NCBI GenBank assembly: GCA_959347315.1 | Contig: OY365810.1 | Location: 13,047,597 to 13,111,596 of the forward strand | Length of the DNA: 64,000 bases | Direction of reading: 5' to 3' | Source of the DNA: Bimastos eiseni | Taxonomy: Eukaryota > Annelida > Clitellata > Crassiclitellata > Lumbricidae | Shown: one piece after another, positions 12,401 to 23,338 of the stretch | Layout: every line of letters starts with the position of its first letter | How positions within the stretch are numbered: the stretch's first letter is position 1 | Made by a program: the position numbers and the translations under genes | Notes under the pieces: generated by a model | Told to the model about the DNA's origin: nothing | Seen by the model: only the letters and a program-made list of their open reading frames with translations | Database searches by the model: none

Positions 12401-13019
12401 CCTAGATTCTCCGACTTAACCGCAGTTCATCCTAATCGGCTGCAGAAGCTGATGTTGATACAGAGAGCAAACGGAGGAAGGGGTTCAGCGGAGGATGCAT
12501 TCACAAAAGGCCAACGATTTTCTAGCAACGCAACAGCTGCGACGATGATGATTTAGATCAAGGACGTCCATAAACGATTCAATACTCACGGCCGACTAGG
12601 TCAGTAAAAAAAAGCAGTGCAACGGTTCCAGGATCGAAGGCCTCTTATCTCAAGGCCACCGCGGCCAAACCTAAAGCAGCAGAGATGGCCGCGGGCATGA
12701 CTGGCCTTCCACAACCAACAGCAGCAGCATGGAGCTGCCGTGAACCCGCCTTATTCAGCTGAGCGACCTGGTCCACAATTGCAGCGCTCTGATTCGACAA
12801 ACATCAATGCAGCAGATTGATTCATATAAGAACGGGTTGCTTGACCCAGTTTCAGTTCTTTAGCATCATAATAATATTCAGATCGAATGCTCTGTTTATG
12901 AGCAACGTGGATCCTGGCAGACCTTTGAAAATCAGCTGAAGCCCGTTTACAGAGTATTTGTGCGTCTTATACGTAAACCTGGAGAGCTATTTTTCTTTTT
13001 CAGTAACGATGTTTTCGTT

Positions 13020-13900
13020 TGTTAATTAGATACCGTGATGTGTCTACACCTGTGATGGTTGATGTTCGAAAATAGAACTAACCTTGTTGTAGTATGATAT
13101 GATCTGTGACAGACGTTCGCAAACCAGCATATAGACCCTATACTGTTTTCAACAATTTCAGGGTCAAATCAGGCTGACGTTTTCCTCATGCAACCCATTT
13201 ACTTCTGGCCTGCTAGCCACACAAGTAAAGTAATGTCATGTAATGCATGTAGGCCCTGGTGCGAATCTTCGAATATTTCTTGGCACCCACATAAACCGCG
13301 TCAGAGAGACCTGCTTATTAATATTACTGGAGCTGTATCAAGTCAACTGCGCAATAATCCGGCTTCTCGTAATCGTCCCAGTGCCAAATAAAAATGCGAG
13401 GTTGATCTTGGCCTTATAATAATAGAAAATGTCAAGGTTGAATATGCACAACTGATCCATAAATAACAATGGCCTTAATTGCTGCTTGTTGGAAAGGGAA
13501 TAATTTTCAAATGTTACTAATTTCACACAAGCTCCACATTTAGGTCATCCGTATTATCTGTAGTCTATGCTGCTTAACACTGTTTATATAAAGATCTCTT
13601 TATACTCGACAGCCGGACAGAACGCAAAAACAAATCAAGAAGTTATGAAAATATTGGAGAGGAAAGAACCCTGACACGCAAACAATAAGAACGAGACAAA
13701 GAAAATGGATTGGACACACTACCAAGAACAGTCATTGAAGGAAAAATGATAGGGAGACCGACAAGAGGAAGTCCAAGACTCATGATGTGTGACTGTACGA
13801 TGACAGTTGGTTATGGAAAGCTGAACAACGAGAGGAGTTGCGACGTCGGATATATGAACCTGCCGATGAGGCAGAGAACTAGAAGAAGAAGAAGAAGAAG

Positions 13901-13932
<32 letters not shown>

Positions 13933-14330
13933 GATACTCGACCAGATATTGATTTTCTCAATCTGTTGATGAGAACATCTAGCAGCACCTCATCTGCTGC
14001 TGGACATTGACTTCGGTATTCGATCTCTTCCGACGAAATGTAAACTGATATTTTGGATTATTTTCTTGCAACTCATCCTATCAACTACTGTCTGGACACA
14101 TCATGTCTAGGAGCTTATCTTGCATAACTATTTTGATTTTTAGCGATCACCGCCTGAATTCTTGAACATTATCACATTGGCGCTTAAGGAATTCTTTGAT
14201 TATAATTTGCTCATTGGCAGTATTTTTTCACTATCTTGCCATATACCGCCAGTTGCGTAGATGTCGTTGCATTGAATCCAATTAATTAAAGTCTGGGTTT
14301 AATATGAATCAGGAATCTTCTATCAACCGG
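13020..14330 (+). repeat. Dispersed repeat family R, copy 2 (3' part)
   Basis: The series of motifs (TTCTGGCCTGCTAGCC, ACACAAGCTCCACATTTA, CAGCACCTCATCTGCTGC, TTGAACATTATCACATTGGC, CGCCAGTTGCGTAGATGTCG) parallels 30180-30960. The RTE-like LINE end and (AGA)n tract at 13640-13940 interrupt it. No gene is seen. Confidence 0.55.
13640..13940 (+). mobile_element. RTE-like LINE 3' end with (AGA)n tail
   Basis: The frame reads VIEGKMIGRPTRGSPRLMM then VGYGKL, and in another frame RRRIYEPADEAEN; this is the GRPRGRPR..W terminal motif of LINE endings of RTE or related type. It runs straight into an AGA microsatellite at 13879-13930, which probably began as the 3' tail. A related ending occurs at 46830-47060. 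Confidence 0.55.
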
Positions 14331-14621
14331 TTTATTGATCGAATAATAATTTATTATGATACCATTCGCTAATACTTGATATATTTGTCGCACGTAAGGG
14401 ATTCCTATACAGCGGGGAATAATCCCGTTGGCAATTCCTGCTGAACGTCAATCCTAATTGACTAGTAATTTCATTTAATATGCCGGTCTTAGAAAATAAT
14501 TGAATGCTCTGTTTATTTTGTTCAAATGATTATTCATAGTTCAATAAATTTATTTTTTATTTGATTTCAAATATTCACATGAATTACATAAGAATGGAGG
14601 TGACTACAAATAAGAGTGTGC

Positions 14622-15541
14622 AGACAGTTAATCTCGCTATATCCAATCGCGTGACATTAAAAAAGCGACACTTAATCTTGACGATACTTAATCTCGCGAC
14701 ATATAATCCCGCGACATTTAATCGCGCTTAATTTTAATAGAACTTGGTTTAACTGAGAATGATTCTTTTATGCAAATATTTTATTCTAATAGTTTAACAC
14801 GCCCATTGAGTGAAATGCACTAAAAGCTGGATTGATGAAAAGAATGTAGTTTAAATAGAAGCGGGAATGATGAACAGATTTCTGCCTAAACTGAAGCGGG
14901 AATGATCAGAAGATTTATGGTTAACTAAAGGTTAGATTAGTGAAGATATATCTTTACTTTACTAAAAGCTGGATTGATGATAATATTTAGGTTTAGGTTT
15001 AAATGGGAGCAGAAATGATGACAAGATCTTTATTTAAAAAGATGTTGGATAAATTCAAAGAATTCTTTTCAAACAGAAGCTGGAATGATGAAAGGAAAGC
15101 TGTTTAAAATGGAAGCGGAAATGCTAAAAGGTCTTAGACTAAATGGGAGCGGGAATGATGAAAAGGATTCTTTTGAAATGGAAGCTGGGTTGATGAAAAA
15201 AATCATACCTAAGTAGAAGCTGGATATGATGAAAAGGATTCGTCTACTTAAACATGATTCTTCTCATCAATCCAACTTCACCTTAAGTATGATTTCTTTC
15301 ATCAATAGATCTCCTCTTAAGCATGATTCTTTTCATCAACCCAATCTCTAATGAAACTTAATACCAATCAGTTCGCACTTAGAATTTATTAGTTGTAAAT
15401 AAAACGTCATCCCTTATATTACCTGTTTGAACTAATTCTTTCATTAGCTTTTTTATTTGCGATTAAGTATTGCGCGATTATATGTCGCGAGATTGAGCGT
15501 CGTTGTTTAAGTGTCGCGCGATTGTGCGTGATTAAATTGTC
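14622..15541. mobile_element. Foldback-like element with CGCG-rich inverted terminal arrays
   Basis: The left end (about 14628-14728) carries repeated TTAATCTCGCGACAT-type motifs, and the right end (about 15462-15540) carries the same motifs inverted; AATCTCGCGACATATAATC is shared exactly between the left end and the reverse complement of the right. Between them, 14820-15240 is a degenerate tandem array of about 40-45 bp built on AGCGGGAATGATGAAAAG, and 15245-15345 holds the array in the opposite orientation. No coding frame is visible. The nested inverted structure resembles foldback elements or MITEs; no target duplication was found. Confidence 0.6.
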
Positions 15542-16179
15542 ATATAACACTTATTAGGATTGTCTGACTTCTGTCAAATGGAGCACATGTCCTCCTTTTG
15601 GTCTCATGTCCTCTGTCCTGCAGACAAAGCTAAACATCTCGATAATGTCAGACTTTGAACGTATTTTGTATTGATACTAATAATTATTGGGCTACTGGAT
15701 ATTGTTTTATTGCAATTATTAGCCTACCCACTTTATACGCTGATGTTGTCTCGAAGTTCCTCTGAGCTTTGGGCTAATTATAGGCCTAACGGGCTTACAG
15801 TCCTAGCTTATTTATTGCTTTGTTACAGCTCTATTAGGTTAGGTGCTTCCATTCAATGATCTGAATTATGTCACGGTGCAACTATAGATCTTTTCACGCA
15901 CCATGAGAAATGCTAATTTTACTTCCCATTGCGCCCCGGGCATGCAAATTGATGCAACGCGGAGTATTAGTTCGAATTTCCAATGAGTCGATTACTGTGT
16001 ACACTAGTGTAGAGAACGCCTCAGAGTAAATTTTTGGAAAATGCTCTATGTTAAGTGTCATTGATTAAACATTGAACACTGTTATGTAGCGACCTTCAGC
16101 AAATCCTCACAATTAGTGGTCAGCGTTTTTGATTCACACTTGGACATTAAAAATTAATGGCAGCGCTTATCAAGTGCAT

Positions 16180-16345
16180 GGTTCGGATGATGATGATGAT
16201 GATGATGATGTTGATCATGATCATGTTCATGATCATGCAATTGCTCCTGCAGATGCTGATAGTGATGATAATAATAATAAACAATAGTAATAATAATAAT
16301 ATTGATAATAATAACAACAACAATAATAATACTAGTAATAAAAAT
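16180..16345. repeat. GAT- and AAT-type trinucleotide microsatellites
   Basis: (GAT)n at 16184-16210 is followed by ATGATC-rich and AATAATAAC-rich sequence. Long apparent frames here are low-complexity artefacts. Confidence 0.85.
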
Positions 16346-16797
16346 AATAAACATAATAATAATACCATTTGCTTCAGCGTTAATCCGTCTCCCTTCAAGT
16401 TGGAAGCTCCATGTCTGTTCTGGATATCTCAGATCGAATTGACACTGAATTACGCTAACGCTTACAATAATATCGAAAACGGTCAATTACAGTCTAATTA
16501 GTCTGTATGTTGTAATCGATTGTTTAACGAAGAAATAGATTTGAATAATAATAGCAAAAACAATAACAGTAATAATGATAATGAGATTCTGTAATACCGT
16601 TTGCTAGGTAGGCCTACTATCTTTTGATGTCGACGCTGCAATCTCTTTAATTATGCATCAATAAAACTATTAACTATTTACAGACATTTTAACTTGAAAT
16701 GGTCACGTATAAATGTTTGATATGTCCTTTTTAATGTTGGTATAATTAGTGCCAATGGTAATATTGGAGACCTTCTCTTATCTTATGTTATCTTATT

Positions 16798-17340
16798 TTA
16801 CTCTATGGCCTTCCTGAATGCACACTGCTTTCGCTAACTAGAATACTGCATCAGGCTGCACGACTGTGCCTTGGACTCTCCTACCGAGACCATATCACAC
16901 CTGCTCTTCGTTCTCTACATTGGCTTCCTGTCTGTAAGCGTATCTGCTGCAAGCTGGCACTCCTCATGTACAGAGCACGCACAGATCATCTGCCGTCGTA
17001 TCTGTCCTCCATGGTCACACTTTGCAGCTCTGTTAAAGGCCGCTCCTCTCTTAGACCGGCCTTTGCTGGAAAGTACGTTGTCGCTAGTAAACGTCTTGTC
17101 TTCGGCCGGCGGTCATTCACTGTTGCCGGTCCCTCCATCTGGAACTCTCTACCTCCTCGTGTTCGCAACTCTCTCAGTGAGCTTCTCTTTTGCTCAAACT
17201 TGAAAACCTACCTCTTCCAGTCTGCCCATGGCTCTTAATGATTGCCCGGCTTTAAGGTGCACTTCTGAACTTTCTGTAAGGAGAGCAATATCAAATTACA
17301 GTTGTATTGTATTATTGTATTATCGTATCTTATTGATCGG
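16798..17340 (+). mobile_element. CR1/jockey-like LINE, 5'-truncated 3' end
   Basis: One open frame from 16798 to 17238 encodes the C-terminal end of a non-LTR reverse transcriptase: LLSLTRILHQAARLCLGLSY, ITPALRSLHWLPVCKRICCK, and FTVAGPSIWNSLPPRVRNS followed by NLKTYLF. The ALRSLHWLPV and GPxxWNSLP signatures are typical of CR1 and jockey-type LINEs. A short 3' UTR ends in a TATTGTATTATTGTATTATC simple repeat. The intact frame suggests a fairly young insertion. Confidence 0.85.
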
Positions 17341-18717
17341 TCATTGCCTGTGATGATTCCCAATTACGTTCCCCTATTCCTTGGGCGTGGAAGACACTGC
17401 TCAATGACGGATACAACACAGCGCATTTGATATTGCCCTATTTAAAAATTTTAGATTTGAACAGACGACCACGCTATAGAGAACATCGATGGCGCTGAAC
17501 AGTGTACGTTAAGGAAATGGTCATTACTAATTTTAATTTTTCTCTGTAGTTTAGTTGCAAGTAGTTCTACAAATTCTTGAACAACTCCGCAGCAAAATAA
17601 TAATTAGTATCTATTTAACTTCTCAAATCTACTCATGAGTTAGAGACACAGTAGACCTATGCCACAAAATCTGCTGCTTTAGAGGTCTTGGATGCTGTCC
17701 ATTTGGCGCCATAGAAACATTTGACTAAATTTGTCATTGTCCCGTACGAGTAGGCTTCACAGAACTGAATATCGTGTGTGAACCCCAGAGATCCAAAAGT
17801 GGAAATGTTCCACTAAAGGCAATAGCAATTCTTTTATTATTATCATTAGGCCTATTATTATTTGTAACGGTAGCCTATTAGTACTGAAGGCAATAGTGGA
17901 AGTGGTAACAGTTGTGATATACTGGTGGTAGGTGGAGTAGTCGTGGTGGTAGCAGCAGCGGACGTAGGATTCTGCAATTATTAGATGCCACCATAAACAA
18001 CCAAACTGTAGCTTCAGATAAACCAGTTTTACAGTGTTGTGCATTTACGAGACCATCTAGTTAGTGTCGCAACGGTGTAGACCTATACGAGAGTGTTGGA
18101 AGTGATATATATGATCATTCCTCTCCTTAAGGCATTGATAGTATTCTTCAAAATTTTCAGGATGATCTAACTTTGAGGTTTCAAAAGGTAGAGGCGCAAT
18201 TGTCGATTGGTTAAAGCGAGTGGCCAGGAGAATGAGCAGGATAACGGATTTGGACCTCCGCATGAGCGGTAGGTAACTGTGTGTTAAGGACCCTGAGCGG
18301 AACTTTTCGCACAGTTGCTCGACACTATCGATGCAAATAATAACAGTGCTATTAATTATGAATAGGCAGATAGGCTCGAGACTACACTTACGTGTCGTGT
18401 GCACTGAAAATTGAACGTTTGTAGCAGATCGCAATTCGAGATTAGCTTGAGAGAAACAACTTGTGACAAATGAAAGAAATTAGTATCCACAAGAAGAGTT
18501 GCGGAAGATATTAGGCCTAACAGAAATCCGAACTTTAAGTAAAACATTTGTAGATGAGTAAGAGACGCATTAAAACGACCTAAATGTTAAGAGTTTCTCC
18601 CTGTCTACCGTATCTAAGCTAGTCTTATCAGAAGGGTGATATATACGCACAAATATATTTTTAAGGCAGTCTGGCCAGGTGGCAAAGATAGCTTCCTACG
18701 TTTTCATCCCATATTAA

Positions 18718-18966
18718 TATACATACTTACTTACATACATGCATACATACATACATACATACATACATACATACATACATACATACATACATGCATGCAT
18801 ACATACATGCATACACATATACTTACATGCATACGTGCATACATACATACATCCATACATATATACATATATACATACATATATCCATACATACATGCAT
18901 GCATGCATACATACATACATAAATGCATACATCCATACATACATACATGCATGCATACATCATACA
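18718..18966. repeat. (ACAT)n microsatellite, about 250 bp
   Basis: ACATACAT repeats with TGCA variants. They read as HTYI on one strand and MYVC on the other, a low-complexity artefact. Confidence 0.95.
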
Positions 18967-19319
18967 TATTTATCAGGTGAGAGGTGAGGGGCATTGTTAG
19001 GTTGAGGGAACTATTAAACAAAGCAGACTAGCACAAAGGGAATGTAACTTGATAGGTAAAAGCTAACAACATAGGCTATATATATATATATATATAGTTT
19101 TACGTAAATGCAAGATGCGCTGTGAATATAGATAAAATGAACGAACTTAAACTGCATAAGGACAAAGAGAACCGGACATCACTTGCATAACGTAATTCTT
19201 AGGCAAAGAGATCAATACAAGATATTAAACTAGGACTTGAGGGATAGTTGCTGCTTCAGAAAGTTAAGAAAGATCAGGGAGATCACGGAAAACATGGGTA
19301 AAGATGTTGTCGCGCCTAA

Positions 19320-19560
19320 AGGTGTGGCACAGTGGCCGATCGGGTAGAGCGATCAGCCTGTAACGTTCAGTGTGTGCTGAGCGTGCGGGTTCGACCCTCG
19401 TCCTGTGAATCACTTTGTAGGGACCTTGAGCAAGTCCTTCGCGCAGAATTGCTCTGCAGTACAACTGCAGTTGCGCCGTCGAGGCGTATGCACTTCTGAG
19501 CAAAAAATGTTGGAAGAAGGGCGGTATCATATTTCGGAAATAAAAAAATAAAGAAGAAGC
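19320..19560 (+). mobile_element. tRNA-derived SINE, family A, best copy
   Basis: The head reads GTGGCCGATCGGGTAGAGCG (A-box like) and GGGTTCGACCCTCG (B-box like), about the spacing of a tRNA promoter. It is followed by a body with ACCTTGAGCAAGTCCTTCGC and an A-rich 3' end (GGAAATAAAAAAATAAAG). Copies occur at 29478, 32382 and 62578. Confidence 0.8.
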
Positions 19561-19971
19561 TAGAAACACTGGAAAGGACACACATTCAGGACGATAGATT
19601 CCAGGCGTGGTGTGAATAAAGAACAAACTAAAGCACTACTGCCAAAGGTGGGAGAAGAGAAGCAAATGCCCGTAGACCAGGAGATTTACATGTATATTGG
19701 CCCGTGTCAGGCTTTTAGCAGCTTCGTATTTAGGCAGAGTGCTGAGTACGTGTGAAATGATTCTATGAAAATGAGGTAATTAAAATTAAATTAACTGGAA
19801 ATTCCGTAATATTATCAATGCGACGTTATGCTATTGCAAATTTCACATTATACAACCATTCAATGTCTGTCTCTGTCTTTCTTCCGGATGTCTTTATGTG
19901 TGCATGAATGTGTGTACTACGTACCATGTTGTACGTAAAATCGTTTATCGTAAATTCGTTTAGTAAAAGAC

Positions 19972-21197
19972 GCTAAGTGGCCGTTAACATACTATAAAAC
20001 GTATAAAATCTCAATTTTTGACCCACCCCTACCCCTAATAACGTTATATAACAGCAGCTGTGATCCTCACCCCTATATTATATAACAGATACGCTACCTA
20101 CCCCTACCCCACCCCAGTCTATAAGCACACTAAAAGACATACAATCGACATTATTGTATTGCACAATTTGACACTTTTATGACAATACGATGTTAGTAAT
20201 CACTTTAATTGTAGTGATTCAACTGATAATTGCCTTTATCCATTTCAAGAACTGCAGTAAAAAATCATCATTCGCCCAATTAGCAATATAACAAAAGCTA
20301 TCTTAAAATTGTGTACTCTCTCGTGCCAATGATGATTAGGCCGTATGTAGGGGAGCTCCTCTGCATCTTAATAATCGGACTTTTAATGGCGCTAAATTCA
20401 CTTGTATCAACTACGGTAACTAATTGGGTAGTCGACGATTGTCACCATGTATCTACATGTAGGCCTACTAATAGGCCTACAGCATGATAATACATGGTAG
20501 TGACGCAAATACTATCTAAAACACCATTTTAGTTTCCTTCCAGTTTTGCACTAGAAATGAGGATTACAGTATCACAAAGAATGGATCGGTTCAATATTGC
20601 ATTATCAGGTATTTATCGATAGGTTCCCGGTACAACTCTACCTATTTAATATCGTATGATGTATGTATACAGAGTTTATACCATAACTACAATTGGCTAT
20701 TTAAGCAAATATAGGGCCTACAAACTATTTACACGTAGCCTACTATAAATAATGAAATCAAACATCTTGATAATACCTACCGAAATAATGGTTTCAAGTA
20801 AATTATTTTTAATTTAAACCAGAATAAAAACAAAGCCCACAGAATTGACTCTAAGAGGGTTTAAAGCTATGCACAGGAAATTTTTAAAATTGTAAACAGG
20901 AAATTGTTAAAATTGGATTTATAAATAATCAGTAAGAGCGTCAATTCAATTCGCTAGGTAGCAGCTGATGGTTTTAGTTCACAACGTATTGCGAACTTCG
21001 ATTAAACAATGAAGGCTCGTGGTACATGGAATTTCCAATTGGCAGGCAAATAGGCAAATAGTATAAACTGAAAAAAGTTTATTATATAACGAAACCTTCA
21101 ACCTACCCCCACTCTACACAATATAACGCTAACAAAACAGGAACTCACCCACCTACCTCTTGAGCCTTATATAATATGTGAACGGCCACTAAATGAT
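19972..21197. mobile_element. Candidate inverted-repeat element (about 1.2 kb)
   Basis: TAAGTGGCCGTTAACATACTATA near 19974-19996 is matched in inverted orientation by the sequence around 21172-21195 (reverse complement TAGTGGCCGTTCACATATTATA). The interior is AT-rich with C-rich direct motifs (ACCCACCCCTACCCC) near both ends and no coding frame. It could be a MITE-like element; boundaries and target duplication are unclear. Confidence 0.4.
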
Positions 21198-22039
21198 CCA
21201 TGTCAAACCATGGGAGTCAAAATCTAGATAATCATTGAGGTAGGCTTGGTAGGGGAAGTGGAGGAAACATGATGAGATTTGCGATACAGCCGTGTTTTCA
21301 GTTTTGAGTGGATTTTGAGAGCAAGCAAGAGGTGAGGCTTTGCTGAGTTAGTGGGATGGAACGGATATTTGATTTTAGTGCTGGATGATGTTTTTTTCCT
21401 AGATGCGGAACAGCAATGGCTAAATATAGAGCGATTTGTAAATTTCGATGATGAAGTGACAGAAGGGTGGAGCAGTTTTAAAGTGGAAGAGGATGGGGTT
21501 GAACGAAGTGATTGGACCGTGAACAGCTGACGGAGGTATGAGAACTGGGAGGATTGAGGGTGAGTAATATGACTTCATGTTCAAATTTTGTTCAGGTATT
21601 TTAAGCCAGTGGAGTGATTTGAGGACAAGAGTTATATACATGTATGATGGTGCTTTGGGCTTTTGGTGACATCACGGGGACAGCATTCTGAATTAACAGA
21701 GGCTGCTAATCTGGGTGATGTCTATGTTGAGGAATTGTGCACACATGCATATGTTTGCATGTAGGCCTACGTTTCTACATGTGTATGTGTGTGCATGCTT
21801 TTGAAGAAAACACTCAGGAAACAGATGTTTATTAAGTACCTCTTTCGATATGTAAATAATTGCAACCGGAATTTCCTATAATAATTAGCCTGTATTTAAT
21901 TTCTGCACGATTCCTCTCTGGTGATTAATATAACGGAAGTTCAACTTATATGATAATATTTTGCAACTGCAGATCTTGTCTTTTGTCGTCATTCCAATCC
22001 TTTGAGCAGGACAACTTTCATCTCGTCAGCATGTTCTGC

Positions 22040-22072
22040 GGTAGAGAGTGAGATAGATAGATATATAGATCT

Positions 22073-22130
<58 letters not shown>

Positions 22131-22236
22131 CAGATAGATAGATAGATGGATAGATAGACAGACAGACAAACAGACAGACAGATAGACAGACAGACAGATA
22201 GATAGATAGATAGACAGATAGATGGATAGATAGATG

Positions 22237-22295
<59 letters not shown>

Positions 22296-22335
22296 ACAGA
22301 GAGAGAGACAGAGAGAGAGACAGAGAGACAGAGGG
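22040..22335. repeat. (GATA)n/(GACA)n/(GA)n microsatellite
   Basis: Pure GATA runs alternate with GACA and end in GAGA and GACAGAGA, about 300 bp in all. Not coding. Confidence 0.95.
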
Positions 22336-22629
22336 ACATAAATTTTAAACGGTTATTGCATAAAGCGCTTAAAGAATGTTTTTTTGAGCCCAATTGTGTG
22401 AGCGATCCATTAAGCAATGTGTTGATATGCATTTACATGTAGGCGATACAGTACATGTCTTTGTATACGTAGCCTATAATTATGTGGATAAAGCTCGTGC
22501 CTCTATCTCTTGCCGAGCACCATAAGTCTATAGTTTCTTTGATACACAGCATAGGCAATGTTATTCTAGTCTACAAACGATGAATTCTGTAATTTGAACT
22601 AGCGGCTCAAATGCACTACTCCAGAGACG

Positions 22630-22860
22630 AAGGTTGGTTGCTACAAGATTTACTGACTATTTTGATTATCAGCGATTGTCGTCTGAATTTTTGAGCATTA
22701 TTACATCGACGCTTTAAGAGTGCGTGGATTAGAATTTTTCTCATTGGCATTATTTTCTTCGGTTGCCATCTCTCTTGCCATCTCTCGCCAGTAGGGTAGG
22801 TGTCGTTGTATTTCATATTTAATTAAATCCAACTTATTCACCGGGAGGTAAATTATTTAT
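22630..22860 (+). repeat. Dispersed repeat family R, copy 3 (3' terminus)
   Basis: TTGAGCATTATTACATCGACG, CTCATTGGCATTATTTTC and CGCCAGTAGGGTAGGTGTCG match the last 220 bp of copies 2 and 4. It is directly followed by the 43-bp minisatellite. Confidence 0.55.
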
Positions 22861-22911
22861 CAACCGAGAAGGTGCGTAGCTGGTTCTGAAAAGAAGAAAG
22901 ATTGTTTGATT

Positions 22912-23338
22912 TCTGAATCGGTGCTTAATGTCTCTTTGTTTGTGAGGTTTAATTTCTGAATCGGTGCTTAATGTCTTTTTGTTTGTGAGGTTTAATTTCT
23001 GAATCGATGCTTAATGTCTTTTTGTTTGTGAGGTTTAATTTCTGAATCGGTGCTTAATGTCTCTTTGTTTGTGAGGTTTAATTTCTGAATCGGTGCTTAA
23101 TGTCTCTTTGTTTGTGAGGTTTAATTTCTGAATCGGTGCTTAATGTCTCTTTGTTTGTGAGGTTTAATTTCTGAATCGGTGCTTAATGTCTTTTTGTTTG
23201 TGAGGTTTAATTTCTGAATCGGTGCTTAATGTCTCTTTGTTTGTGAGGTTTAATTTCTGAATCGGTGCTTAATGTCTCTTTGTTTGTGAGGTTTAATTTC
23301 TGAATCGGTGCTTAATGTTTCTTTGTTTGTGAGGTTGT
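22912..23338. repeat. 43-bp minisatellite, about 10 copies
   Basis: Each unit contains TCTGAATCGGTGCTTAATGT and TTGTTTGTGAGGTTTAA. Copies are nearly identical, with only T/C differences and one G/A change. It follows copy 3 of family R directly. Confidence 0.95.
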
